Source of the DNA: JANSWY01 sp965243755
GTDB taxonomy: Bacteria; Bacteroidota; Bacteroidia; Cytophagales; Cyclobacteriaceae
Assembly (NCBI GenBank): GCA_965243755.1
Contig: CBDEVW010000002.1
Coordinates: 1 to 64,000, forward strand
Direction of reading: 5' to 3'
DNA length: 64,000 bases
This document shows, piece after piece, positions 47,939-57,373 of the stretch. Each line of letters starts with the position of its first letter. The first letter of the stretch is position 1. The notes under the pieces are model-generated. The model was not told the DNA's origin, searched no databases, and saw only the letters and a program-made list of their open reading frames with translations. The position numbers and the translations under genes are program-made.

Positions 47939-48233
47939 GTTTTGCATTGGAGTGTGTCCGCATATGGTTGGCTGTTTTCTGGTTGTAAATGATGATGGAA
48001 GTGGATAAAACTATTCGTCTGAGAAGAGGATATTTTTAAAACATAAGGTTGTCTTCCAAAAACGAAAGGTCGTTTGACCCTATACATAAGGTCGTTTGCA
48101 TCGAAACATAAGGTTGTTTGACCCTAAACGACCTGTCGTTTTAGGTGGAACATAAGGTCGTTTTGAAAAATGGCGCAAAAAGATCCAATTTTATCCGGGT
48201 ATATAGTAAGAAATCAAGTTTTTCATTCAGCAC
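47939..48233. other. non-coding region with second repeat array
   Basis: After the heptamer array, 47939-48040 is unique sequence with no gene; 48041-48171 is a 22-bp array (listed separately); 48172-48233 leads to the stop of the minus-strand receptor gene. No terminator-like hairpin with a T-run is seen here. Confidence 0.5.
48041..48171 (+). repeat. 22-bp tandem array, 6 units
   Basis: Units begin at 48041, 48062, 48084, 48106, 48128 and 48150, that is 21 then four times 22 bases. The shared core is ACATAAGGTCGTTT (variants ACATAAGGTTGTTT, ACGAAAGGTCGTTT), often followed by GACCCTA. Unit five is the most changed and forms an imperfect palindrome CCTAAACGACCTGTCGTTTTAGG-like with its left flank. 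The spacing equals about two turns of DNA. Confidence 0.88.
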
Positions 48234-50708
48234 TTAAAACCCTTGTTGATTGTCGTCACCACCTGCCTGATCGTCGTTTTTAATTTTGCTTTTTCTGGGA
48301 CCTCCGCTTTTGTAGTTTCCAAATCGGTAACTGAAATTGATCCCAAATGATTGGAATGGTACGGACCTTACACTACTTTGGGAATAATTAGTTCCCTCCA
48401 GCTCACTTTTAAATTTTTTGTTGACAACAAAGGGTTCAACAATCCTTAAACCAATACTTCCTTTTTTATCCCAAATTTCCTTCCTTATTCCCATGTAGAA
48501 TATCCGGAAGGATTGACTATAGCCCTGTAAAGTTTGCCTTCTCCCTCTGAAGAAACCTCCTGCATCTATTATCCAGTCCTTTTTAAGGGTGATGTTTGAA
48601 TTCAAATTACCACTTACCAGAACTGCCTGGTTTGTTAACCTGACACCATCAACCACTCCCGAAGCATCATAAGTAAACACATCTATGCCTCCTCTAACAG
48701 TCCATATTTCCATTAGTTTGGTAGAAACAAATAAGTTTGTGCCAATGGAATTGCTGGTACCAATATTCCTGAAAGTGGTTACCGAAATGCCTTCATCATT
48801 GACATCCAGATAGTTTTCAATGATGTCTGTGGTGTATTTGTAGTAAACGGACCAATTCACCACCGATTTTTTAATGAAGGTATTGTAGCTTAATTCAAAT
48901 TGGTCTGTCAGCTCCGGTTCCAGCTGAGGGTTTCCCTGGCTGATGTTTCTATTGTTGTCCAACTCGATATAAGGATTCAAAAAACGTAATCCTGGTCTTT
49001 GTATCCTTCTGGTATAGCTGGCTTTCAGCGTCCGAAACTTAGGTAGCTTCCTGCTCAGGATAATACTGGGTAAAAAATTGTCGTATCCGTCTTTAAATGA
49101 AGTGGTCAGTTCATCAAAGTTTCCATCAAAAGCTGTCTTTTCATAACGAACTCCGGCAATAAATCCATAGTTCTCTCCAAATTTCCAATTGGATGAAAAG
49201 TATCCTGCGGTAACATCCTGATTGTAATAGAATATATCTGTTCTGGATCCATCTTCCAGGTACTGATTAGCTTCCTGATCCAGGGTATCATATTGATAGT
49301 CACTGATGACCGATCGTAAAACCATTTTAGCTCCCGTCTCGATGGTGACCAGTTTGCCTATTGGATGCACATAATCTATCTGGAAGGTATTTTCACGATT
49401 GTCGCTTTCATTTTCATTGATTTCATCTCTGAATAACAATGGATCATCGCCCATTAAATCTTCTTGTTGAATTACCGATTGGTTGTTACTGACATTGCCG
49501 TCCAGTTTATAGGATACAGAAAATTCGCGTCCAGGACTCCCGGCAAACTTGTTGGTATAGTCAATGTTCCATTCAAATCCGGTTCTGAGTCTTTGGTTAT
49601 CCGTATACCTAAGATAGTTTTGGTTGATGTTATTAATTGGGTCTATATAAGTGGTGTAATAATTACCCTCGCCAGCAGAATTGAATCCCCTGATTCTAAA
49701 TGATGTATTAAATCCCCGGTAAGCATTGAAATCATAAAATGCTCCACCACTTCCGAAAAATCCGACACGATACGAATCAGCCACACCCGACTCTGTTAAG
49801 CTTCTGACCTGATCATCAATAAAGTCATTCCTTTCGAACTCTGAAGTGACATCTCTGGGCCAGCTGTAGTAAGAACTTCCATTTGCGTTTATTCCAAAAC
49901 GCCCCTTTCCTCCACTCAGGCCTAATCTCATGTTATTTTGCCTTGTGCCAAGAGAGCCATTAACATTTCCGGCTATGCCTTCCAGTTCCTTTTTCTTGGT
50001 GATGATATTGATGATTCCCGCACTCCCCTCTCCGTCATATTTAGCAGAAGGTGTAGTGATCACTTCAACACTTTTGATTTCATCTGCTGGTAGTACACTC
50101 AATAAATCTGCGGGATTACTGGCCAGCATGGTAGAGGGCTTTCCATTGATCAGGATTTGAATGTTTTGGCTTCCCCGAAGTGATACATTTCCGTCAAGGT
50201 CTACACTCAATAACGGTGCTCTTCTGAGTACATCCGTGGCGGTTCCCCCGGCGTTAGCCACATCGCGCTCTGCATTATAAACCAGCTTATCAATTTTACT
50301 TTCCACCAATTCCTTTTCTCCCTCTATCACCACTTCATCCAGCTGCGTGGTATTCGATATCAACTGGACAAGCCCCAAGTCTACATCCGGTGATTTTGGC
50401 GTCATGCTGATTGATATCGTTTTTTGATCATATCCGATAAAATAGATCTGCAATTCATATTGACCAACGGGAGCAAATAACTTGAATTCTCCGTTTTCAT
50501 CTGATATCCCTCCTCCTACATCTTTTTTAGATTCAGGTTCCTTCAGTACTAATGTGGCAAACTCTACTGCCTCACCAGAAGTATTGTCCACTATCCGCCC
50601 CGAAATTTTACCTTGAACCTGTTGCTGGGTTGCTTTTCGGTTACCCCTGGGCTGACTCCATACAATGATGGGTAAAAGAATGAGTGAAAATATTATGAAT
50701 GATCTCAT
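48234..50708 (-). CDS. TonB-dependent receptor, outer-membrane beta-barrel family
   Basis: 824 residues. Signal peptide ending IIVWSQ, carboxypeptidase-regulatory-like domain (about 33-120, GKISGRIVDNTSGEAVEFAT), plug domain (about 125-235, DVLRRAPLLSVDLDGNVSLR; SVEVITTPSAKYDGEGSAGI) and barrel. The C-terminus has a polar tail after the last strand (INFSYRFGNYKSGG), usual for this subgroup. It follows the MbnH/MbnP-like gene pair by 117 bases in the same direction, which suggests a metal or metallophore as substrate; that is inference. Confidence 0.9.
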   Translation of the reverse strand: MRSFIIFSLILLPIIVWSQPRGNRKATQQQVQGKISGRIVDNTSGEAVEFATLVLKEPESKKDVGGGISDENGEFKLFAPVGQYELQIYFIGYDQKTISISMTPKSPDVDLGLVQLISNTTQLDEVVIEGEKELVESKIDKLVYNAERDVANAGGTATDVLRRAPLLSVDLDGNVSLRGSQNIQILINGKPSTMLASNPADLLSVLPADEIKSVEVITTPSAKYDGEGSAGIINIITKKKELEGIAGNVNGSLGTRQNNMRLGLSGGKGRFGINANGSSYYSWPRDVTSEFERNDFIDDQVRSLTESGVADSYRVGFFGSGGAFYDFNAYRGFNTSFRIRGFNSAGEGNYYTTYIDPINNINQNYLRYTDNQRLRTGFEWNIDYTNKFAGSPGREFSVSYKLDGNVSNNQSVIQQEDLMGDDPLLFRDEINENESDNRENTFQIDYVHPIGKLVTIETGAKMVLRSVISDYQYDTLDQEANQYLEDGSRTDIFYYNQDVTAGYFSSNWKFGENYGFIAGVRYEKTAFDGNFDELTTSFKDGYDNFLPSIILSRKLPKFRTLKASYTRRIQRPGLRFLNPYIELDNNRNISQGNPQLEPELTDQFELSYNTFIKKSVVNWSVYYKYTTDIIENYLDVNDEGISVTTFRNIGTSNSIGTNLFVSTKLMEIWTVRGGIDVFTYDASGVVDGVRLTNQAVLVSGNLNSNITLKKDWIIDAGGFFRGRRQTLQGYSQSFRIFYMGIRKEIWDKKGSIGLRIVEPFVVNKKFKSELEGTNYSQSSVRSVPFQSFGINFSYRFGNYKSGGPRKSKIKNDDQAGGDDNQQGF

Positions 50709-50825
50709 GACTGCAAATTTCTACTATTGATACAGTTGATGCTACATTTTGTTCAAAAAACACATTAAAGCGACCATACAATTTGATCAATGGGAGAAAT
50801 TCCAGTTTGAATGGACCAACCCAGC

Positions 50826-51866
50826 CTACCTGGGCTCAATGAACTTTGGGTCCCTCGTGAAGGAAGTGTCTGTGAGCGTATGAAGAAATGCAATAATCTG
50901 CTGCTGCTCCTGCGTGGTAAGCGGAATACCCATTGGTTCTCCATTTAATGATTCATCCAGTGTTTCTGAATTCACTACACCGGATGCATAGTGTTCCAGT
51001 ACCTGCTCTAAGGTAAAAAACCTCCCATCGTGCATATAAGGATCAGTGATGCCAACATTTCTCAGGCTGGGTACTTTAAACCTTCCTTCGTCTTCAGGCA
51101 ATTCAGTAATAGTAGCCCGGCCTCTGTCTTCAAAAGTCTCATCCAGGCCGTTGTTCCGGTATGACTGATCTGTAAATAATGCCCCAGCATGGCAGGAACT
51201 ACATTTACTTTCAAACACAGCCAGACCTGCCAATTCATCTTGTGAAAGTTCCGCTTCATTTCGCAGATACTGATCATATCTGGAGTTGGCGGAAATCATC
51301 ATCGCGGTATACTGGGCCAGGGCATGCAACATTCTTGGGGTGGTAATGCTGTCCACTCCAAAAGCATCATTAAACATGTCACGGTATCGGTTGCTGTTAT
51401 TGAGTTTTTCAATGACATTACCAATCTCCTCACCCATTTCAAATTCGGACTCTATGGCATTAAGAGGTACAAAATCAAGGTGTGTGACTCCTCCATCCCA
51501 GAAGAATTCTTTCATAAAGGCCATATTGGCCAATGCCGGTGCATTTCTGATACCAACCCTACCATCAACGCCAATGCTGAGGGTATGCTGAGGGTCTGAA
51601 AAAGCCACGGCCTGATTATGGCAGTTCCCACAGGAGACGCTGTTGTCAACCGATAGTAATGGATCAAAAAATAGCTTTCTGCCAAGTTCGAAACCCTCCT
51701 GTGTTACCGGGTTATTATCAAAGGTATAAGTCGGTTCCGGAAAATGATCGGGTTTGATAAAAGTGTATGTGAGGTCCGGCCCTGGTCCTTCATCATCGCT
51801 TTTGCAGGACTGACCAAAAGTCAAACCAATAACCAACGCTATCAGCAAAATCCTTGTTATCCTCAT
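50826..51866 (-). CDS. di-haem MauG/MbnH-type cytochrome c peroxidase family protein
   Basis: 346 residues. Lipobox-like FGQSC at about 17-21 and two haem c attachment motifs, CGNCH (79-83) and CSSCH (222-226), in the arrangement of bacterial cytochrome c peroxidase/MauG proteins. Supporting segments: GFELGRKLFFDPLLS, FKVPSLRNVGITDPYMHDGRF. Its start overlaps the stop of the MbnP-like gene by 4 bases, as in mbnP-mbnH pairs, where MbnH oxidises a tryptophan of MbnP. That pairing makes MbnH the best assignment; a plain peroxidase is the alternative. Confidence 0.88.
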   Translation of the reverse strand: MRITRILLIALVIGLTFGQSCKSDDEGPGPDLTYTFIKPDHFPEPTYTFDNNPVTQEGFELGRKLFFDPLLSVDNSVSCGNCHNQAVAFSDPQHTLSIGVDGRVGIRNAPALANMAFMKEFFWDGGVTHLDFVPLNAIESEFEMGEEIGNVIEKLNNSNRYRDMFNDAFGVDSITTPRMLHALAQYTAMMISANSRYDQYLRNEAELSQDELAGLAVFESKCSSCHAGALFTDQSYRNNGLDETFEDRGRATITELPEDEGRFKVPSLRNVGITDPYMHDGRFFTLEQVLEHYASGVVNSETLDESLNGEPMGIPLTTQEQQQIIAFLHTLTDTSFTRDPKFIEPR

Positions 51867-52696
51867 TCCACAATTAACGTCAATTCAAACGCGTCGGGGA
51901 TGTTATCAGATACCAGAGCACCTGCCAATGGGCTATGAAGAGCACTGTTTTCTGAGAAATCAATGTCTTTCAACAGTTGTTGAACATCCAAAGCGATATT
52001 AATTTCCGGTGCTGCGCCATTGCCAATGTTGATACCATCACCCAACTCAAATGTCACCGTTTTGTTATTGTACACAAACATGCTTCCTGGCACATCTTTC
52101 CACCCACCTACATGGTACCCAAAGCTGTTGGGGTTATCAGGAAGTAGCGTTCGTGCCGCGGGATCACCTGTAGCTTCTGGTGCCTGACCTTCAATTCCCA
52201 GAGCTACATATCCCGCATTCCAGTTCCAAAACCATGCATCTGCCGCAGGATCGAGAATGCCACCTGCCGCGCCTTCCTGGATACCCGTAGAATCTACACC
52301 AATCAAAAAACTGATACTACTGTATGTTCCAGCCGGAATATTCTCAATTTCTATGGTGTGTGATACAGGTTTGCTTTCCTGTACCAGATAAATCCCTTTG
52401 ATGTCATCCGGATCAGGCCCTACCTCCAGCGGATCAATATATACTGTTCCACCAGTACCCTGCAAACGAACCTGGCTTACATAATACCTAAGCAAGACAA
52501 TGTTGAATGTTTGACCCAATAAAGTTTGATGTGGATATTCGGTAATTCCCTCTTCAGCAAGAATTACATCTCCTGTTCCAACGATATTGTCAAACTTAAG
52601 TGACATGGTCCCAGGGGTGTTCGGTGCTTCATCATCACCACAGGAAATGAAGAAAATCGATGCTATAATGGCTAAAACCGGAATAAATTTTTTCAA
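51863..52696 (-). CDS. MbnP family copper-binding lipoprotein
   Basis: 277 residues. Lipobox FFISC at about 15-19. MbnP pattern: MSLKFDNIVG near the N-terminus, FNIVLLRYYVSQVRL, SFLIGVDSTG, the conserved Trp-rich segment DAWFWNWNAGYVALGIEG (Trp at 155, 157, 159), and SFGYHVGGW with a conserved His. In characterised members a Trp is converted to kynurenine by the partner di-haem enzyme and the protein binds copper. The 4-base overlap with the MbnH-like gene supports the same arrangement here. Confidence 0.9.
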   Translation of the reverse strand: MKKFIPVLAIIASIFFISCGDDEAPNTPGTMSLKFDNIVGTGDVILAEEGITEYPHQTLLGQTFNIVLLRYYVSQVRLQGTGGTVYIDPLEVGPDPDDIKGIYLVQESKPVSHTIEIENIPAGTYSSISFLIGVDSTGIQEGAAGGILDPAADAWFWNWNAGYVALGIEGQAPEATGDPAARTLLPDNPNSFGYHVGGWKDVPGSMFVYNNKTVTFELGDGINIGNGAAPEINIALDVQQLLKDIDFSENSALHSPLAGALVSDNIPDAFELTLIVE

Positions 52697-52862
52697 GACG
52701 CTTCGCTTTTTGAGTTTCTTACTTTAAAACTAAATATCCTGTCAGCAGATTGTATATCATACTGCATTTTTATTAATACAATTAAGTAAGATATTCCCCT
52801 GTGTGAATTAAGATTCTGTAAGAGTTTGTTATCTTTTGAGGATTATTGAAACTTGGTATCGT

Positions 52863-53453
52863 ATGAAAAAGCATTTAAAATATGTGTTGATTGTAATGGC
52901 ATTTTCCTCCCCTATGTTGATTTGTAGCTGTGGAGAAGATGAACCACCTGCAGAAAATGCGGAGGAAATCATTACAGACATTACGCTCACTTTCACTCCT
53001 AGTACAGGTCCCGAAATTGTAGCCAGCGCCAACGATCCTGATGGAGACGGGCCACAGGATTTGAGTGTGAACGGACCAATTAATTTGTTAAGCAATACCT
53101 CTTACTTGCTAACGATTGATCTGCACAACGCAATAGACAATACAAGTATTACTGAAGAAATTGAAGAAGAAGCAGAAGAACACATGTTTTTCTTTGGTTG
53201 GCAGGGTGGCATCTTTACTGCCCCTAACGGGGATGGCAACATAGAAGATCGCACTGACAATGTGATTTATGCTGATGAGGACTCCAATGGGCTACCGTTA
53301 GGATTACAAACATCATGGATTACTGGAGAACCGGTTTCAAGTACATTCAGGGTAATCCTTAAACACCAGCCGGGAGGTATAAAATCTGAAACTTCTGAAT
53401 CCACAGATGGTGAGACCGATTTGGATCTCACATGGGATCTGAACATTCAGTAA
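52863..53453 (+). CDS. lipoprotein linked to metal-uptake loci
   Basis: 196 residues from the ATG at 52863. Lipobox LICSC (about 19-23) followed by CGEDEPP. The segments ITDITLTFTPSTGP, DPDGDGPQDLSVNGPINL and EEIEEEAEEHMFFFGW are typical of a Bacteroidota lipoprotein group often annotated as a type 1 periplasmic-binding-fold protein and found beside TonB receptor genes for metals. The acidic E/H cluster near 105-115 could bind metal. Divergent from the MbnP-like gene, 166 bases away. Confidence 0.75.
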   Translation: MKKHLKYVLIVMAFSSPMLICSCGEDEPPAENAEEIITDITLTFTPSTGPEIVASANDPDGDGPQDLSVNGPINLLSNTSYLLTIDLHNAIDNTSITEEIEEEAEEHMFFFGWQGGIFTAPNGDGNIEDRTDNVIYADEDSNGLPLGLQTSWITGEPVSSTFRVILKHQPGGIKSETSESTDGETDLDLTWDLNIQ

Positions 53454-53486
53454 CCTCTGGTCAAATAAAAAATTGAATCAGCTTTC

Positions 53487-56249
53487 TTAATCGAGCCCCT
53501 GTTCGATACCCATTTTAACAGCTGGAACACCTTCCTCCATCCATTTTGGCAGTGGCCCACTCATCAGGTAATGATCAAAATACTGTTGCATCCGAATGTT
53601 AAAGTCAATTCGGTTTTGCAGCTTCTGTGGCCAGTGTGGTTCCCCCTGATAATTGAGCAACCAACTGGGCTTTCCTAGCCTTCGCAATGCCACAAACAAT
53701 TCTATTCCCTGATACCACGGTACATGACCATCTTCATCATTATGCATAATTAAAAGTGGTGTATTGATCCTGTCGATATAAAATATTGGGCTGTTTTCAA
53801 TGAATCGTTGTGGGTATTCCCATAATGTACCACCAATTCTACTCTGTGTATGCTCATACTGAAACATTCTGCTCAAACCGGTCCACCACCTTATTCCACC
53901 GTAGGCGCTGATCATATTGGGAACAGGAGCCCCGGCTTCAGCACATTTGAACAAATCTGTTTTAGTCACCAGGTAGGCTACCTGATATCCACCCCAACTA
54001 TGACCCTGAACACCAATTCTTCCCTTATCGATAAATCCCTGCTCAATCAGGCTGTTTACTCCGGAAATGACACAACTATAGGCACTCTCACCCGGATAGC
54101 CAATTTTATAGTGCACATCAGGATTAAAAATGACATAACCCCGCGAAGCATAAAAACTATAATTGATTGTAGAGCGGTGTGGAAATGGATCACGATGCAC
54201 ATTAAGATTGTCGGCGCTCTTTTCATAGAAATTCACCAGCAGAGGATATTTTTTAGAAGGGTCGAAACCTGGTGGTTTGACCAACATGCCTTCCAGCTCT
54301 TCTCCATCCAGAGATACCCACCTGTGCAACTCAATACTTCCCCATTGATAATCCTTTTGTTGGGGGTTAGCATTGGATATCCTGGAGTGTTTTTTGAAGA
54401 AGTTATCTGTCAGCAAGAGGTCCGGGAAACTATTAAAGTTTTCTCTGGAGAATAAAATTTCTTTACTGTCTTGTGCCAGCAGAAAATTATCAAACAAGTA
54501 ATCTCCAGCAACATATTCGACCAATTGAGCACCTGATTGATACTTCAGCCCATGCAAGCTCATGGCTTTTGTTTCTTCGTGAAATGCCTTCATTAAAAGG
54601 TTTTGACCTTTCCTGATAAACCTTTCTTCTTCGTTCAATTTTACATATCGGTACTTGATTTCCTTTTCACGACCATTGGAAGTCAGCCTTTTCATTGGCA
54701 CCTTTTTTTCAGGGTCCACTTCCCAGATATCCCATCGGTCATAAATTAGTATTTTCTCATCACCTTCGGTCCAGGCCATAATGCCATATGGGTCCGGAAA
54801 ATCTGGTACATCGTTGCGTTCATTGAAAAAGGGTACATTCTCGTTGGTTGTCACCTGATGTATTTTCTTAGTATCAAACCTGTAGGTAAACCAGGCACTG
54901 TCTATCACGTCGTACCAGTAAGCGTACTTACCGCCTGGGGAAATTTTGAATTCACCACGTACTTCACTTTTTATCAAGGTGGATGAACCTGTAGATTTAT
55001 CGATCGCATAAATGTCACTGTAAGGAGGAAAACCTTCCCAGCTAATCCTTTCTTTGTAGGGATCATCATTTATGCCCAGGCAATGGCCAGCATTTCCTTC
55101 ATTTCCGAAAAGCACCTGGGGAACCTGGCTGCTGCCTAATTGTATAATCTTACCTGAATTTGTATCATAAACTGCTGCATAGGCCACTTTCGCATCCTGC
55201 TCCTTGTCAATTTTCTGGTGGGTGTAGAGCTTTTTGTCTTTGTAAGTCCACACTTCCACGTTCACGATTTCTTCTTCGAGCAGTGAGGTGTCCTGCACAA
55301 TAGGTTTTTCCTTCAACCCAAAAAACAGAGAGTTTCCATCTTTGGAAAACTGATTGGCATAGTCTTCACTTATGAACAGGTTTTTATCTTTCCCATTAGA
55401 AGGGCCTGATGCCACAATCATTGCTGAGTCCCCTTTCCAATAATGTAGGTTTGGGTACCTGATCAATGCCTTGGTAGTATCCAGATCAGAAACAAAGGTC
55501 AGTTGGCTGCCAGTTTCATCCCAGGCCATTGAATAGTATTTACCTTTTGCCCTAAAAGCGGGAATCAATTGCTCCTTTGCGGTATCAAATACATAAACCC
55601 CTTGTAGAAAACTTGAATCACCTTTTGAGACAAAGGCAATTTTTCCTCCCTTTTCAGATAACAGGTAATCCGAAACTGCCGGAAACTCAACCTGCCCGGA
55701 CCCATCATTTTTTTTGATCACGAGAGGATAAGACTTCTCCTCCTCTTTTGCGCCATTTTTTTGCTTCGCCGAATCTAATTCAGGGCAATATTGATATGCA
55801 TACCAACCATTCCATTTTTTGGGAACCTTATAAGATTTCAAGCGAGGAATCTTGTACAGCCTGCCACCTTCAAGGTCATAGACTGCCAATGTATCCTTTG
55901 GAAGCGCTTCATCTTTCACCTTTTGTCTTCGCAACTCCTTGAGGCTATCCAGATGTGGTTTGATTGTGAAATACAACTGATCATTACCATATGAAAAGAT
56001 CGGGGCAGTACCCCTGTGGTACCTCAAAATTTGCTTCCCATTTTTGTCGTGAAGCATCAGTATATCATCAGCTTCCCCATTAGATTCCAGATGATAGGCA
56101 ATAAATTTTCCATCTCTTGTTATTGAGGTGGACTTGATCCTTCTCCATTCGTTGTAGGCTTCATGATCAAGTACCTTATTTCCTTGAGGAAATGATGAAA
56201 ATGCGTATAGACTCAGAAGAATGAGCAAAAAATGTTGTTTACGCTTCAT
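53487..56249 (-). CDS. S9 family prolyl oligopeptidase-type protein
   Basis: Exported serine peptidase of 920 residues. Signal peptide ending FSSFPQ, a long beta-propeller region, and a C-terminal alpha/beta hydrolase domain with nucleophile Ser in GVQGHSWGGYQVAY, Asp in HNDEDGHVPW and His in YQGEPHWPQ. The triad is complete. Substrate is probably short peptides; unusually long inserts in the propeller part are consistent with the Bacteroidota glutamyl/dipeptidyl-type S9 proteins. Convergent to the 52863 lipoprotein gene with 33 bases between stops. Confidence 0.93.
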   Translation of the reverse strand: MKRKQHFLLILLSLYAFSSFPQGNKVLDHEAYNEWRRIKSTSITRDGKFIAYHLESNGEADDILMLHDKNGKQILRYHRGTAPIFSYGNDQLYFTIKPHLDSLKELRRQKVKDEALPKDTLAVYDLEGGRLYKIPRLKSYKVPKKWNGWYAYQYCPELDSAKQKNGAKEEEKSYPLVIKKNDGSGQVEFPAVSDYLLSEKGGKIAFVSKGDSSFLQGVYVFDTAKEQLIPAFRAKGKYYSMAWDETGSQLTFVSDLDTTKALIRYPNLHYWKGDSAMIVASGPSNGKDKNLFISEDYANQFSKDGNSLFFGLKEKPIVQDTSLLEEEIVNVEVWTYKDKKLYTHQKIDKEQDAKVAYAAVYDTNSGKIIQLGSSQVPQVLFGNEGNAGHCLGINDDPYKERISWEGFPPYSDIYAIDKSTGSSTLIKSEVRGEFKISPGGKYAYWYDVIDSAWFTYRFDTKKIHQVTTNENVPFFNERNDVPDFPDPYGIMAWTEGDEKILIYDRWDIWEVDPEKKVPMKRLTSNGREKEIKYRYVKLNEEERFIRKGQNLLMKAFHEETKAMSLHGLKYQSGAQLVEYVAGDYLFDNFLLAQDSKEILFSRENFNSFPDLLLTDNFFKKHSRISNANPQQKDYQWGSIELHRWVSLDGEELEGMLVKPPGFDPSKKYPLLVNFYEKSADNLNVHRDPFPHRSTINYSFYASRGYVIFNPDVHYKIGYPGESAYSCVISGVNSLIEQGFIDKGRIGVQGHSWGGYQVAYLVTKTDLFKCAEAGAPVPNMISAYGGIRWWTGLSRMFQYEHTQSRIGGTLWEYPQRFIENSPIFYIDRINTPLLIMHNDEDGHVPWYQGIELFVALRRLGKPSWLLNYQGEPHWPQKLQNRIDFNIRMQQYFDHYLMSGPLPKWMEEGVPAVKMGIEQGLD

Positions 56250-56420
56250 GGATAGCTAGGTTTGGTCAGGACCAAAATAATAAAATCCATTTGAGAAGTT
56301 GAGATTTTTTTACAAACGGCTAAGCCTTAACCATTTATTATCAACAAAACACAACATTTTCCTGGCAATAACGTAAACTAGATTTCAGATGGATCTTACA
56401 AGATCCACGGTTTGGTTAGC

Positions 56421-56455
56421 AAAAAACCATCACTCAAATGGGTGATGGTTTTTTT
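56421..56455 (-). terminator. terminator of the NAD+ salvage operon
   Basis: Stem ACCATCAC / GTGATGGT extended by flanking A/T pairs, with T-runs on both sides; on the minus strand it follows the prs stop by 7 bases and ends in TTTTTT. The symmetric flanks allow it to work in both directions. Confidence 0.88.
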
Positions 56456-56461
56456 ATGTTT

Positions 56462-57373
56462 CTATTGTCCCAAAACATTTATTATCAGTTGATCGATTGA
56501 CTTTACTTCCAAAAATTCGTCATTTAGATATTGGGTATTTTCATGTGTATCCGTGCAAATAACCTTTTCGATCAGTCCACATGATTTTAGCTTTTCGAGT
56601 CCTCCATCTATGAAAAGTCCATGCGTAGTAATGACATATATTTTATCTGCTCCCGCTGCTGTGTAGGTTTTAGCAGCATTGACAATACTTCCTCCTGACC
56701 GGATCATGTCATCATAAATGACTACTATTTTGTTTCTGACATCTGCGTTGACGGCCGTCACTTCGGTGGTGTCACCTGCAATTCTTCTTTTCAGCACAAA
56801 GGCGGCATTAACACCCATGTCGTTGGCCAGAGATTCTACCCACTTCGCCCTACCTGCATCTGTACTGGCTAAAACAAAGTCATTACCACCATAATGGCGG
56901 GCTACATCCATCACTATGTCCTTGCAATAAACATGCTTGCAATGCAATGAATTTTCAAAATAATGCGGGATCCCTTCGGTATGTAAATCAAACAAATAGA
57001 TGTTGTTCCCTTTGCTGCTTCTGGGTATTGATGAGAGTAATCTTGCCCTGGTTTTGGCAGTCACTACTTCTCCTTCTTTAACTGCTCTTTCCATGGTGGA
57101 GTATCCAAAATATGGAATGACCAACTGAAGTGCGTTGGCTCCATAACTGACCAATGATGAAGCCAGGTCATAGAGTTCGAGGGTAGATGCATCATTGGTA
57201 GTTCCTCCAATTAATACCACATTTCTTCCACTTACAGGGGTAACGATTCGTTGATAGCGCTCACCATCGGAAAAGTTGGCCACCTCCACCACACCGGCCT
57301 CAAAGTCACCGGTTGCCAGCACTTTTTTTGCCAGGTACTCATAGTTGGTTGTGTGAAATAATATTGGCTTCAT
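56462..57373 (-). CDS. prs: ribose-phosphate pyrophosphokinase (Prs), NAD-salvage type
   Basis: Makes phosphoribosyl pyrophosphate from ribose 5-phosphate and ATP, the co-substrate of the neighbouring nicotinamide phosphoribosyltransferase. 303 residues. IPYFGYSTMERAVKEGEVVT, DLHTEGIPHYFE, the flexible-loop basic pair in VLKRRIAGDTTEV and the phosphoribosyl-binding loop IYDDMIRSGGSI are present. The sequence is more divergent than a housekeeping Prs (DDMIRSGG instead of the usual DDMIDTGG), so this is likely a dedicated second copy. 4-base overlap with the HAD-like gene. Confidence 0.92.
   Translation of the reverse strand: MKPILFHTTNYEYLAKKVLATGDFEAGVVEVANFSDGERYQRIVTPVSGRNVVLIGGTTNDASTLELYDLASSLVSYGANALQLVIPYFGYSTMERAVKEGEVVTAKTRARLLSSIPRSSKGNNIYLFDLHTEGIPHYFENSLHCKHVYCKDIVMDVARHYGGNDFVLASTDAGRAKWVESLANDMGVNAAFVLKRRIAGDTTEVTAVNADVRNKIVVIYDDMIRSGGSIVNAAKTYTAAGADKIYVITTHGLFIDGGLEKLKSCGLIEKVICTDTHENTQYLNDEFLEVKSIDQLIINVLGQ

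Noticed and set aside
47821..48087. Minus-strand open frame of 88 codons with K/N/P/Q-rich repeats
   Set aside because: It is only the translation of the heptamer array and flanking non-coding repeats; the periodicity is at DNA level and no start context or homology supports a protein.
48041..48171. CRISPR array
   Set aside because: Units of 22 bp are contiguous with no spacers between exact repeats, and no cas genes are present.
53850..54455. Plus-strand open frame of 201 codons inside the S9 peptidase gene
   Set aside because: Antisense to the catalytic domain of a confidently assigned peptidase; composition fits a shadow frame.
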